Shown here: piece after piece, positions 23,523 to 31,462 of the stretch | Layout of the letters: every line of letters begins with the position of its first letter | Position numbering within the stretch: the first letter of the stretch is position 1 | Assembly (NCBI GenBank): GCA_025656455.1 | Contig: JAHXHS010000046.1 | Coordinates: forward strand, 1-41,033 | DNA: 41,033 nucleotides | From: Candidatus Thiodiazotropha sp. (ex Epidulcina cf. delphinae) | GTDB taxonomy: Bacteria > Pseudomonadota > Gammaproteobacteria > Chromatiales > Chromatiaceae | Reading direction: 5' to 3' | Made by a program: the position numbers and the translations under genes | Notes under the pieces: generated by a model | The model's database searches: none | Told to the model about the DNA's origin: nothing | The model's input: the letters and a program-made list of their open reading frames with translations, nothing else

Positions 23523-24710
23523 ATGACTAAACAACGCATTTCTGCACTCGTCCTGATCTTCATGTTGGGTGTGGCCGGCTGGTACATACTTGGCACAGCA
23601 AGTAACGTCCGTTCGGCCTCCGCCATGTATGGGTTAAACAATGCCATGTACACCCTCTGGGGCAGACCGATAGTACAAGAGGCCCCAAGTTTCACCGTCA
23701 AGGTGCCTGGGACCAAGCGGACTCGAACCATATTGCCGGTCTCCAACCAGATCAAGGTGGGGTTGGATCTGGAACAGCGGCGTAAGGGGCTGATCTGGTA
23801 TCCCACCTATGTAAGTGATTTCGATGCCACATACCGGCTTATCAACCATGATGCTGTAGCCCAGAAACTTCGTATCCACTTCAAATTCCCCTCTCAAGAC
23901 GCCACCTATGACAGTTTTAAGATGTGGCTGGACGGAAAGGCGGAACTGGTGGAGGTGAATCCTAAGCAGGGGATTCGCAAGATCGTGGAACTGGCTCCAG
24001 GGCAGGGCATGGATTTCCGCATTACCTACACCACTCGCGGGCTGCGTCAGTGGCTTTATAAGCTTGTGCCGAAAAGTGGCCGGGTACTGAAGTTGGATCT
24101 GGATCTCACGACAAATTTCAAAGACGTAGATTTTCCAGAGAGTAGCCTTTCACCCATGCTACATGAGATGACAGATGGTGGAACCCATCTGCGTTGGCAA
24201 GCCGATGATCTGATCACCCGCCAGAATGTGGCCATAAGCATGCCTGAAAAACTCAACCCTGGGCCGTTGTCGGCGCGCATGAGTTTCTTTGCCCCTGTCT
24301 GCCTGCTGTTCTTTTTCGTCCTAATCACTGCCATTGCCATATTGAGATCGGTGAATATCCACCCCATGCACTACCTGTTCGTTACCGCCGGTTTCTTTGC
24401 CTTTCACCTGCTATTCGCCTATCTGGTAGATCTGGTAAACGTGCATTTGGCCTTCGGGGTTGCATCCCTGGTCTCAGTGGGATTGGTTATCGCCTACCTG
24501 CGCCATGCGCTAGGAGAGAGATTTCCCTGGAAGATCGCCGGAGCAGGGCAAATATTCTATCTGGTGCTGTTCTCCTACTCCTTCTTTCTTAAAGGGATGA
24601 CTGGCCTGGTTGTCACCATTGGCTCGGTTATAACCTTGGCGGTATTGATGTACATGACCGCAAAGCTCGATTGGGATCAGGTGTTTGCTAGGCAGGTAAC
24701 CGAGGAATAA
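23523..24710 (+). CDS. creD: CreD-like inner-membrane protein
   Basis: This 395-aa protein has an N-terminal membrane segment (about 6-24), a periplasmic beta-rich domain (about 30-250) and five or six membrane helices at the C-terminus. The segment NIHPMHYLFVTAGFFAFHLL, followed by a hydrophobic run through AFGVASLVSVG and ending TAKLDWDQVF, closely follows the C-terminal region of E. coli CreD (RLHPMQYLL..., ...TRRLDWYAL). It is shorter than E. coli CreD (450 aa) and the periplasmic part differs. CreD is a member of the CreBC regulon, and its biochemical role is unknown. The gene lies 22 nt after the 550-aa gene and 3 nt before the VanZ-like gene. Confidence 0.75.
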   Translation: MTKQRISALVLIFMLGVAGWYILGTASNVRSASAMYGLNNAMYTLWGRPIVQEAPSFTVKVPGTKRTRTILPVSNQIKVGLDLEQRRKGLIWYPTYVSDFDATYRLINHDAVAQKLRIHFKFPSQDATYDSFKMWLDGKAELVEVNPKQGIRKIVELAPGQGMDFRITYTTRGLRQWLYKLVPKSGRVLKLDLDLTTNFKDVDFPESSLSPMLHEMTDGGTHLRWQADDLITRQNVAISMPEKLNPGPLSARMSFFAPVCLLFFFVLITAIAILRSVNIHPMHYLFVTAGFFAFHLLFAYLVDLVNVHLAFGVASLVSVGLVIAYLRHALGERFPWKIAGAGQIFYLVLFSYSFFLKGMTGLVVTIGSVITLAVLMYMTAKLDWDQVFARQVTEE

Positions 24711-24713
24711 GCT

Positions 24714-25109
24714 ATGTCTAGGGCCGTATCACTAATAACACTAAGTTATGGTCTCTTCATTGGGTGGGTCATCTATATGGCCAACACAGGACAGAGTAGC
24801 CTCTTGTTTCAACTGGTAAGCGCGATCCCCTATGGTGATAAGCTTGGACATCTGTTCCTGTTCGGCTTTCTCACACTTGGATTGAATGTTGCACTTAACT
24901 TTAAGGTGCTCAATTTTAAACAGAGAAAGATCTACTATGGCACAATAATTGTGGGTATGTTTGTTTTGTCTGAAGAGTTGAGTCAGTACTTCTTGCCTAG
25001 CAGAACATTTGATGTCATTGACCTGTGTGCTGATATTACAGGGATTCTGGTGTTCTCAATCATCAGCTATATATTAAGCAGACGAATATCATTTAAAATA
25101 GCCAGTTGA
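24714..25109 (+). CDS. VanZ-like membrane protein
   Basis: This 131-aa protein has four predicted membrane helices. GDKLGHLFLFGFLTLGLN, SEELSQYFLPSRTFDVIDLC and ADITGILVF match the VanZ-like pattern (a DKxxH motif, an E-xx-Q motif followed by P-x-R, and D-xx-AD-xx-G). VanZ confers mild teicoplanin resistance in enterococci; Gram-negative relatives have no established function but are often in envelope operons. It starts 3 nt after the CreD-like stop and is probably the last gene of the CreBC-controlled operon. Confidence 0.82.
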   Translation: MSRAVSLITLSYGLFIGWVIYMANTGQSSLLFQLVSAIPYGDKLGHLFLFGFLTLGLNVALNFKVLNFKQRKIYYGTIIVGMFVLSEELSQYFLPSRTFDVIDLCADITGILVFSIISYILSRRISFKIAS

Positions 25110-25155
25110 TGAAATACTTAGCACCAGTAAAATCTCTATTAATTATTCTGATATT

Positions 25156-25306
25156 TCGGGACACTCATCATTTATCATTGAAAACCATCATGAATTTGGG
25201 CCTAAATCGATGCGTTATTACGATGGCAATAAACAACCAAACAGAGTTTTCACGACGCACTCGGTTTTAAGGAGATATGATAATTTCTGGTGTACGGGCT
25301 GACTGA
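25156..25306. repeat. Diverged, internally deleted relative of R2
   Basis: The segment starts CGGGACACTCATCATTT and then follows R2 with many substitutions (CATGAATTTGGGCCTA against CATGAATTCGGGCCTA). It jumps from that GGCCTA to the second GGCCTA of R2 and continues (GATGCGTTATTACGATG against GATGCGCTACAATGAG; TTTTCACGACGCACTC against TTTTTACGACGAGTTC). About 160 bp between the two GGCCTA sites are missing, as expected from slippage or recombination between short repeats. It lies immediately upstream of R2 copy B. Confidence 0.6.
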
Positions 25307-25843
25307 AGACAATACGGGGACACTCATCATTTGAAATCTGATTTCCATGAATTCGGGCCTATCCCGGATATTTCACCCGGCTGCTGATATTATGAATTAA
25401 CCTTTTGATTTGACATGTAATATTTAGAATATTAGTAAGGTGCAAAGTGTTATCAGGCAACGTTGAACGTGCTCTCGGTACGATCATCGCGTTCCCGGGT
25501 GAAACTTCGGCCTAATTGATGCGCTACAATGAGCAGCCAGACACGATTTTTACGACGAGTTCAGATTTGAGAAAGGGATTGGAACGGATTTTCTATACTG
25601 GGAACACAGCAGCACCAACTGAGGGAAAAACCATTAAGAATAACCAGGACACCATCCCAAATTGATCAATAACAGGTCCACACAGTCCGTTTTCCGGGCA
25701 GGGTCGTAGGTCAGGTTGACGCGGAGCGGCTACCTGACTTGATGGTGATGTCACGTAGCTGCGCAACGTGACCTACGGGCTTGCCGGCTCTGACCAATAA
25801 ATCAGTGGATTTGACCTTAAGTTATTCGCTAACTTGCTCCACT
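25307..25843. repeat. Repeat R2, copy B (537 bp)
   Basis: This is the second 537-bp copy of the segment at 14227-14763, with the intact family end ACGGGGACACTCATCATTT. Its right edge meets the stop codon of a transposase fragment on the minus strand. The copy is non-coding. The shared 25-bp start (caatacgggg and the following ACACTCATCATTTGA) is the same as that of R1. Confidence 0.85.
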
Positions 25844-25985
25844 CAAGCCCGTATCGAAAATGCTTTGTATAGTCGTCGCCACGACTCGATGACCGCCTGT
25901 GTCTCCCACTCCTTTTGCCGATGCCTGGTCGACAAGCAGCGCCAAGTGGAAATGATTCGACATCACCGCATAAAAGGACATTCAA
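25843..25985 (-). pseudogene. REP-associated tyrosine transposase (Y1/HUH) fragment
   Basis: On the minus strand the sequence reads FYAVMSNHFHLALLVDQASA, containing the HUH metal-binding motif (HFH) in the context typical of RAYT/IS200-like Y1 transposases. After a frameshift it reads EWETQAVIESWRRLYKAFSI and then RA-stop, matching the conserved W-x-V-I-x-x-W-x-R-L-F region that follows in these proteins. The N-terminal part and the catalytic Tyr region are gone. It directly adjoins R2 copy B, which makes this transposase family the likely source of mobility for the GGGGACACTCATCATTT elements. Confidence 0.7.
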
Positions 25986-26021
25986 AGACAATGGGAGACA
26001 ATGAAACGAAATTGCAGGCAC

Positions 26022-26049
26022 AAAAAAAGCACTGTAAAAACAGTGCCTT
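26022..26049 (-). terminator. Intrinsic terminator of tRNA-Leu
   Basis: Read on the minus strand, GCACTGT and ACAGTGC pair around a T-rich loop and are followed by TTTTTTT. This is a standard rho-independent terminator about 40 nt after the tRNA. The left repeat copy at 2776 contains only the first half of it. Confidence 0.85.
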
Positions 26050-26111
26050 TCATGGTTTTTGGTAGTCTGTGATGGTTTTTCAAAATGGTGCCGAGGAGAG
26101 GACTTGAACCT
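26035..26111. repeat. Right attachment-like repeat (native tRNA-Leu 3' end)
   Basis: This is the right-hand partner of 2776-2852 (77 bp, two mismatches). It includes the 3' 25 bp of the intact tRNA gene (26086-26110, plus one base) and the first 50 or so downstream bases, ending in the terminator loop. Because tRNA and terminator are both complete here, this end is likely the original chromosomal side. Confidence 0.7.
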
Positions 26112-26172
26112 CCACGGGGTTACCCCCACTAGCACCTGAAGCTAGCGTGTCTACCAATTTCACCACCTCGGC
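26086..26172 (-). tRNA. tRNA-Leu (CAG)
   Basis: The gene is 87 nt long with CCA encoded. The minus strand starts GCCGAGGTGGTGAAATTGG, has the anticodon arm CTAGC-TTCAGGT-GCTAG with anticodon CAG, and a long variable arm (GGGGGTAACCCC region). It continues with the T arm (GAGGTTCAAGTCCTC) and the acceptor end CCTCGGCACCA. The long variable arm and anticodon identify a class II leucine tRNA reading CUG. The last 25 bp are duplicated at the left end of the island. Confidence 0.96.
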
Positions 26173-26330
26173 AATATGTGGTCTCTCCGGACAGGCCGGA
26201 GGGGTGAGCGCGAACTCTACAACCAGTTCCTTTGTCTGTCAATCCTCTTTCCCGGGCTGGTTGGCTGGCGGAATTCACTATGTTAGTTTGCAACCGAATG
26301 GGTCTTGTAATCACCAGAGTGTGGCTGTCC

Positions 26331-27173
26331 ATGGATTTCCCACGATACCTTCTCTCCAGTCGGATGCCTTCGGCAATGTTGCTGTGGCTGCTGTTGTCCC
26401 CGCTTTCGGTCTGGTCATTGACCCTGGAGGGGGACTTTACCCAGGGCGGGATGCTGATCGGACGCGTCTCTCCGGGATCCGAGGTCAGGTTTAACGATCA
26501 GTCGGTGCGGGTCTCTGCGGATGGGGTTTTTCTGCTCGGGTTCGGCCGTGACGACGGCTTGCGACACGATCTGCTCGTAACCCGGGACGGCAGACCGCTA
26601 GAACGGAAACGCATTGCCATCAGCAAGCGAGAGTATCGGATTCAACATATCGACGGCTTGCCGCCCGCAAAAGTGACGCCCCCCAAACGTGACTGGAAGC
26701 GAATCAAACGAGAGACTGCCCTGGTGAAACAGGCGCGCAGGCTCGATGATGACCGCAAGGACTATCTCGGCGGGTTCATCTGGCCGGCCAAGGGGGTCAT
26801 TTCCGGCGTATACGGCAGCCAGCGGATCCTTAACGGCGTCGCCAAGCGGCCCCATTTCGGGGTGGATATCGCCGCGCCGGTGGGGACCCGGGTAGTGGCG
26901 CCGGCGGATGGGATCGTTACCCTGACTCATCCCGACATGTTCTATTCCGGGGGAACCTTGATCATCGACCACGGTCATCAGTTGTCATCCTCTTTTCTGC
27001 ATCTGCACAAGATCCTGGTCAAGGAGGGGCAGCGGGTGAAGCAGGGCGATCCCATCGCCGAGATTGGGGCCACCGGCCGGGTGACCGGCGCCCATCTGGA
27101 TTGGCGCATGAATCTGCGCAGCGCCCGCCTCGATCCTCAGTTCCTGGTGCCTCCCATGCCTGGGGCGGAATAG
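26331..27173 (+). CDS. M23-family peptidoglycan peptidase
   Basis: This 280-aa protein has a hydrophobic signal sequence (MLLWLLLSPLSVW region) and an extracytoplasmic N-terminal domain. Its C-terminal LytM/M23 domain shows the zinc motif HFGVD, then FLHLH, and GATGRVTGAHLDWRMN. Most M23 enzymes have HLH at the last site; HLD here is a variant I have seen in related gammaproteobacterial proteins, so activity is likely but not certain. The predicted role is periplasmic cleavage of peptide cross-links in murein. The start is uncertain: ATG 26331 gives a usual signal peptide; 26364 (MPSAMLL) and 26280 are alternatives without better ribosome sites. It is divergent from the tRNA gene. Confidence 0.85.
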   Translation: MDFPRYLLSSRMPSAMLLWLLLSPLSVWSLTLEGDFTQGGMLIGRVSPGSEVRFNDQSVRVSADGVFLLGFGRDDGLRHDLLVTRDGRPLERKRIAISKREYRIQHIDGLPPAKVTPPKRDWKRIKRETALVKQARRLDDDRKDYLGGFIWPAKGVISGVYGSQRILNGVAKRPHFGVDIAAPVGTRVVAPADGIVTLTHPDMFYSGGTLIIDHGHQLSSSFLHLHKILVKEGQRVKQGDPIAEIGATGRVTGAHLDWRMNLRSARLDPQFLVPPMPGAE

Positions 27174-27197
27174 GGGGGATGGTCTGTTTTTGCATGA

Positions 27198-27265
27198 AAC
27201 CTGAAACGGCGGATTCAGGTTAAAGGCAGCCGGGACAATTGTGGTAAAGTTTCCCGGTATTTTTT
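27198..27265 (+). terminator. Two hairpins after the M23 gene; possible terminator
   Basis: A perfect 8-bp stem AACCTGAA/TTCAGGTT lies at 27198-27221. A second stem CCGGGA/TCCCGG (27230-27257) with a 16-nt loop is followed by TATTTTTT. The second may end the M23 transcript before tolC; the long loop keeps confidence low. Confidence 0.4.
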
Positions 27266-27304
27266 CCACCACCCCGAATTACCGCTACTGATGATGGAAC
27301 AACA

Positions 27305-28621
27305 ATGAAACCGATGAAGCACCTGGTCATTCTCCTGCTGTTTTTCTGGCTGCCAATGGCGCAGGCGGAAGATTTGATAGCGATATATCAGCTGGCGCTG
27401 CAAAACGATCCGCAACTGCAAGCGGCAAAGGAGCAGTTGAACGCGGCCCGGGAATCGAAGAGCCTGGCCCGCTCGCAACTGCTGCCGACGGTGGGTCTGA
27501 GCGCCAGCTACGATGTGGTGCGTAGGGATATCAAGACGCAGCTAGGTGCCCCGATAGATGAAACGAGTAACGACCGGGAGAAGGGACTGGGGCTCAACCT
27601 TACCCAGCCGATCTATCGCAGGGACCGGCTGGTGCAACTGGATCAGGCTGACAATACCATCACCCAGGCCGAGGCTCAGTATGCCGCTGCCGAGATCGAC
27701 TTGATGGTGCGAAGCACCACGGCCTATTTCAATATCCTTGCCGCGGAGGACGATCTGCGGGTGGCGGAGTCGGAACGTGAGGCCACCGGGCGGCAGCTGG
27801 AGCAGGCGCAACAACGTTTCGATGTGGGTCTGATCGCCATTACCGACGTCCATGAGGCGCAGGCTGCCTTTGATGCGGCAAGGGCTTCCGAGATCGCGGC
27901 GGAAAACAGCCTGGACAATGCCTGGGAGGCGTTGTTCGAAATCATCGGAGCGCAATCGAAGAGCAACCTGGCCAAGCTGGGGGAGGGGTTGCTGCTCGCG
28001 CCGCCGCAGCCGAAGGATCTGCAGGCATGGTCAGAGACCGCGCAGCAGCAGAATTTCGATATCACCGCCTCCCACGCTAATCTTGAGTCGCTGAAGCAGG
28101 ATATCGATATCAGTCGTTCCGGACACTATCCGACCCTGGATCTTGTTGGCGGGTACAACATGAGCCGCAGCAACGCGGAGAGGGCCTCCGAGGCCGATAC
28201 GGCTTCGATCGGATTGGCGCTGGAAATACCCCTGTATACCGGTGGGGCGGTCAATGCCCAGACCCGGCAGGCGCAGGCCAACTATCGCGCGGCCCAGCAG
28301 ACTCTCGACCAGACCCGTCGCGGCGTGAACCGGCAGGTCAGGGACGCCTACCGCGGCGTACTCTCCGCCATCAGTCAGGTCGAGGCCTTGAAGGCGGCGA
28401 CGGTGTCGGCCCAGAGCGCCCTGGAATCGACCCAGGCCGGTTATGAGGTGGGTACGCGTACCATCGTCGATGTGTTGAATGTGCAGCGCAATCTGTTCTC
28501 CTCCCAGCGGGATTACCTCAACTCCCGCTATGGTTATATCATCAATGGGCTGACCCTGAAGTCGGCGGCCGGTACGCTCAGCGAGTCTGACCTGCAGCGT
28601 GTCAACGGATGGTTGGAGTAG
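27305..28621 (+). CDS. tolC: TolC-family outer-membrane channel protein
   Basis: This 438-aa protein has a signal peptide (MKPMKHLVILLLFFWLPMAQ, then A; cleaved before ED). It shows the two-fold repeat of TolC: each half has a helical hairpin and beta strands (ESKSLARSQLLPTVGLSASY against QDIDISRSGHYPTLDLVGGY). Near the C-terminus, GYEVGTRTIVDVLNVQRNLF is the hallmark of TolC (compare FDVGLIAITDVHEAQAAFD in the first half). TolC trimers form the outer-membrane exit duct of type I secretion and drug efflux systems. No partner pump genes are adjacent, as for E. coli tolC. aroC follows after 27 nt. Confidence 0.92.
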   Translation: MKPMKHLVILLLFFWLPMAQAEDLIAIYQLALQNDPQLQAAKEQLNAARESKSLARSQLLPTVGLSASYDVVRRDIKTQLGAPIDETSNDREKGLGLNLTQPIYRRDRLVQLDQADNTITQAEAQYAAAEIDLMVRSTTAYFNILAAEDDLRVAESEREATGRQLEQAQQRFDVGLIAITDVHEAQAAFDAARASEIAAENSLDNAWEALFEIIGAQSKSNLAKLGEGLLLAPPQPKDLQAWSETAQQQNFDITASHANLESLKQDIDISRSGHYPTLDLVGGYNMSRSNAERASEADTASIGLALEIPLYTGGAVNAQTRQAQANYRAAQQTLDQTRRGVNRQVRDAYRGVLSAISQVEALKAATVSAQSALESTQAGYEVGTRTIVDVLNVQRNLFSSQRDYLNSRYGYIINGLTLKSAAGTLSESDLQRVNGWLE

Positions 28622-28648
28622 TCATGCGACGCTTGATAAGGAGTCCTC

Positions 28649-29746
28649 GTGTCCGGCAATAGCATCGGCAAGCTGTTTACGGTGACTTCGTTCGGCGAGT
28701 CCCATGGCCCGGCCATCGGCTGTGTGGTGGATGGCTGTCCGCCGGGGCTGGCGCTTTCGGCCGCTGATCTGCAGCATGATCTGGACCGGCGTAAACCGGG
28801 CACCTCCCGGCATACGACGCAGCGGCGGGAGGCTGACGAGGTGCAGATTCTCTCCGGCGTCTTTGAGGGTAAGACCACCGGTACGCCGATTGGTCTGATC
28901 ATCCACAATACCGACCAGCGTTCACAAGACTACTCCGAGATCATGGACCGGTTCCGCCCCGGGCATGCGGATTATACCTATCATCAGAAATACGGTGTTC
29001 GTGACTACCGCGGCGGTGGACGCTCCTCGGCCCGGGAGACCGCCATGCGGGTGGCGGCCGGGGGTATTGCCAAGAAATATCTGCTTCAACGCTACGGTAT
29101 CGAGATACGCGGCTACCTGGCCCAGCTCGGACCGATCAGGGCCGAGCGGTTCGATTGGGAACAAGTGGAGCGGAATCCCTTCTTCTGCCCGGATGCGGAT
29201 AAGGTGCCCGAGATGGAGCAATATATGGATAGACTGCGCAAGGAGGGCAACTCCGTCGGCGCACGCATCAATGTGGTGGCCAGTGGCATGATGGCCGGCC
29301 TGGGCGAGCCGGTCTTCGACCGCCTCGACGCGGATCTCGCCCATGCCCTGATGAGCATCAACGCCGTGAAAGGGGTGGAGATCGGCGATGGCTTTCATTG
29401 CGTGGCGCAGAAAGGCACTGAGCACCGTGACGAGATGACCCCTGAGGGTTTTCTCAGCAACCATGCCGGTGGGGTTTTGGGCGGTATCTCCAGCGGTCAG
29501 GATCTACTGGCCAGCATCGCGCTCAAGCCCACTTCCAGTCTTCGCCTGCCGGGCCAGACCGTGAACCGGAGCGGTGAGCCGGTGGAGGTGGTTACCAAGG
29601 GGCGTCATGATCCCTGTGTCGGGATCCGCGCCACGCCGATCGCCGAGGCGATGATGGCGATTGTTCTGATTGACCATGTATTGCGCCAGCGGGGACAGAA
29701 TATGGATGTGCAGTCCGATTTGGCGGATCTTGGGACAGACGCTTAA
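28649..29746 (+). CDS. aroC: Chorismate synthase
   Basis: This 365-aa enzyme carries out the last step of the shikimate pathway, 5-enolpyruvylshikimate 3-phosphate to chorismate, using reduced FMN. Family signatures are present: GESHGPAIGCVVDGCPPGL at the N-terminus, YRGGGRSSARETAMRVAAGG in the middle and GRHDPCVGIRATPIAEAMMA near the end. The start is a GTG at 28649 with AAGGAG 6 nt upstream. The length matches E. coli AroC (361). It lies 27 nt after tolC and 17 nt before the MFS gene, so the three are probably co-transcribed. Confidence 0.97.
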   Translation: MSGNSIGKLFTVTSFGESHGPAIGCVVDGCPPGLALSAADLQHDLDRRKPGTSRHTTQRREADEVQILSGVFEGKTTGTPIGLIIHNTDQRSQDYSEIMDRFRPGHADYTYHQKYGVRDYRGGGRSSARETAMRVAAGGIAKKYLLQRYGIEIRGYLAQLGPIRAERFDWEQVERNPFFCPDADKVPEMEQYMDRLRKEGNSVGARINVVASGMMAGLGEPVFDRLDADLAHALMSINAVKGVEIGDGFHCVAQKGTEHRDEMTPEGFLSNHAGGVLGGISSGQDLLASIALKPTSSLRLPGQTVNRSGEPVEVVTKGRHDPCVGIRATPIAEAMMAIVLIDHVLRQRGQNMDVQSDLADLGTDA

Positions 29747-29763
29747 CCTGACAGACGCCTAAG

Positions 29764-30912
29764 ATGCCCTATTGGCGCCTGTCGGGATTCTACTTCTTCT
29801 ATTTCGCCTCCCTGGGCGCCCTGCTGCCTTTCTGGGGACTCTATCTGCAAGGACGGGATTTCTCTCCGGCGGAGATCGGTGAATTGATGGCCGTGCTCAT
29901 GGTTACCAAGCTGGTCGCTCCGAATATCTGGGGTTGGATCGCTGACCATACGGGGCATCGCATGCCCATCGTGCGATTGGCCTCTCTGCTCGCCTTGGTC
30001 AGCTTCGTCGGGGTCTTCTTTGTGCAGGGTTTCTGGCCCCTGGTGCTGGTGATGATGCTGTTCAGCTTCTTCTGGAACGCCTCGCTACCCCAGTTCGAGG
30101 CGGTCACCATGAGCTACTTGCGGGAGCGTATCCGTCACTACAGCCGGATACGGCTTTGGGGTTCGATAGGTTTTATTCTTTCGGTGACGCTGCTGGGATT
30201 TCTGCTTGAGGAGATGGGCATCGGCCTGGTGCCGCAAGTGGTGCTGCTGCTCTATGGCTGCATCTTTCTCTACAGCATGCTGGTGCCGGAGAATGATGCG
30301 GTCATGCCGTCCCAGTCCCAGGGCTCGATCCTTCAGGTGCTCAGGCGGGGGGACATCATTGCCTTTCTGCTGGTCTGTTTTCTGATGCAGGCCAGTCACG
30401 GCGCCTACTACGCCTTTTACTCCATCTACATGGAGGATATCGGCTATTCCAGAAGCGTTATCGGCCAGCTGTGGGCGGTGGGGGTGATCGCCGAAGTGAT
30501 GATATTCCTCGTCATGCATCGCCTACTGCATCGTTGGGGTGCGCGAAAAGTGCTCATCGCCAGCCTTGCCATTGCGGTGATCCGCTGGTGGCTGGTCGGT
30601 TCGGCGTCTGACAACTTACCCTTGGTGCTGCTGGCCCAGGTGATGCACGCCGCCACCTTCGGGGTATTTCACGCCTCGGCCATTCATTTGGTGCATCACT
30701 ACTTCATCGGCCGGCACCAGGGTAGGGGACAGGCCCTCTACAGCAGCATCAGCTTTGGCGCCGGCGGGGCCTTCGGTAGTCTGATGAGCGGCTATCTATG
30801 GAGCGGGATCGGCCCGGCTGGAACCTATTGGGTGGCCTCGGGTTATGCCCTGGCGGCTTTTTTTATCGCTTGGTTGTGGGTTGACCGTCAATCGCAAAGG
30901 CAGCCGGCCTGA
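29764..30912 (+). CDS. MFS transporter, HcaT/phenylpropionate-like family
   Basis: This 382-aa protein has twelve predicted membrane helices in two six-helix halves. The opening YWRLSGFYFFYFASLGALLP and GLYLQGRDFSPAEIGELMA, then PNIWGWIADHTGHR (the MFS loop 2-3 motif), match the MFS_1-like family of E. coli HcaT/YcaD type. These carriers are often next to aroC in gammaproteobacteria, but their substrate there is unknown. It begins 17 nt after aroC. Confidence 0.88.
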   Translation: MPYWRLSGFYFFYFASLGALLPFWGLYLQGRDFSPAEIGELMAVLMVTKLVAPNIWGWIADHTGHRMPIVRLASLLALVSFVGVFFVQGFWPLVLVMMLFSFFWNASLPQFEAVTMSYLRERIRHYSRIRLWGSIGFILSVTLLGFLLEEMGIGLVPQVVLLLYGCIFLYSMLVPENDAVMPSQSQGSILQVLRRGDIIAFLLVCFLMQASHGAYYAFYSIYMEDIGYSRSVIGQLWAVGVIAEVMIFLVMHRLLHRWGARKVLIASLAIAVIRWWLVGSASDNLPLVLLAQVMHAATFGVFHASAIHLVHHYFIGRHQGRGQALYSSISFGAGGAFGSLMSGYLWSGIGPAGTYWVASGYALAAFFIAWLWVDRQSQRQPA

Positions 30913-31033
30913 GAAGGTTTGCGCGACGGCTTGACAGCCGCTGCCTGGATCAGTAAGTTCGCCGCTGCCTCATTAACGGATCCTGTTGAAAAGCAGGATA
31001 GATCATTACCTTAAATCGAATTCGGAGCTACCC

Positions 31034-31462
31034 ATGGCCATTCAACGCACCTTCTCCATCATCAAACCCGATGCTGTCGCGAAAAACCTGATCGGCAAGA
31101 TCTACGGTCGTTTTGAGGCTGCCGGATTGAAGATAGTGGCGTCACGCATGCTCCATCTAACCCGCGAGCAGGCTGGTGAATTCTATGCCGTGCATAAGGC
31201 GCGTCCCTTCTACGACGATCTGGTCGCCTTCATGACTTCCGGTCCGGTGACAGTGCAGGTACTCGAGGGGGAGGACGCGATTGCCCGCAATCGGGAGATC
31301 ATGGGTGCGACCAATCCCCAGGAAGCGGCCCCCGGCACCATTCGCGCCGATTTTGCCGAGACGGTGGATGAAAATGCCGTCCACGGTTCTGACGGCCCGG
31401 ACACGGCGAAGGTTGAGATCGACTTCTTTTTTCCCGAGGGTGTCTGCGAGCGGACCCGCTAG
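31034..31462 (+). CDS. ndk: Nucleoside diphosphate kinase
   Basis: This 142-aa enzyme transfers the gamma-phosphate from ATP to other NDPs through a phosphohistidine. The start MAIQRTFSIIKPDAVAKN and the active-site segment ENAVHGSDGPDTAKVEI, with catalytic H117, are diagnostic. I chose the ATG at 31034 because homologues start there and GGAG lies just upstream; an in-frame ATG at 30986 would add 16 unrelated residues. The length is normal for the family. It is a single gene, followed by a MITE. Confidence 0.96.
   Translation: MAIQRTFSIIKPDAVAKNLIGKIYGRFEAAGLKIVASRMLHLTREQAGEFYAVHKARPFYDDLVAFMTSGPVTVQVLEGEDAIARNREIMGATNPQEAAPGTIRADFAETVDENAVHGSDGPDTAKVEIDFFFPEGVCERTR

Larger units (their letters stand above)
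2776..26111. mobile_element. Putative genomic island at the tRNA-Leu 3' end
   Basis: The segment is bracketed by a 77-bp direct repeat (2776-2852 and 26035-26111) that includes the last 25 bp of tRNA-Leu. The contents are typical of an island: toxin-antitoxin genes, candidate defence ATPases, an arsenic pump, IS and MITE remnants, duplicated segments and broken recombinases. No intact integrase is present, so it is probably immobile now. The boundaries are inferred from the repeat. The region may be several insertions stacked at one hotspot rather than one element. Confidence 0.6.
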
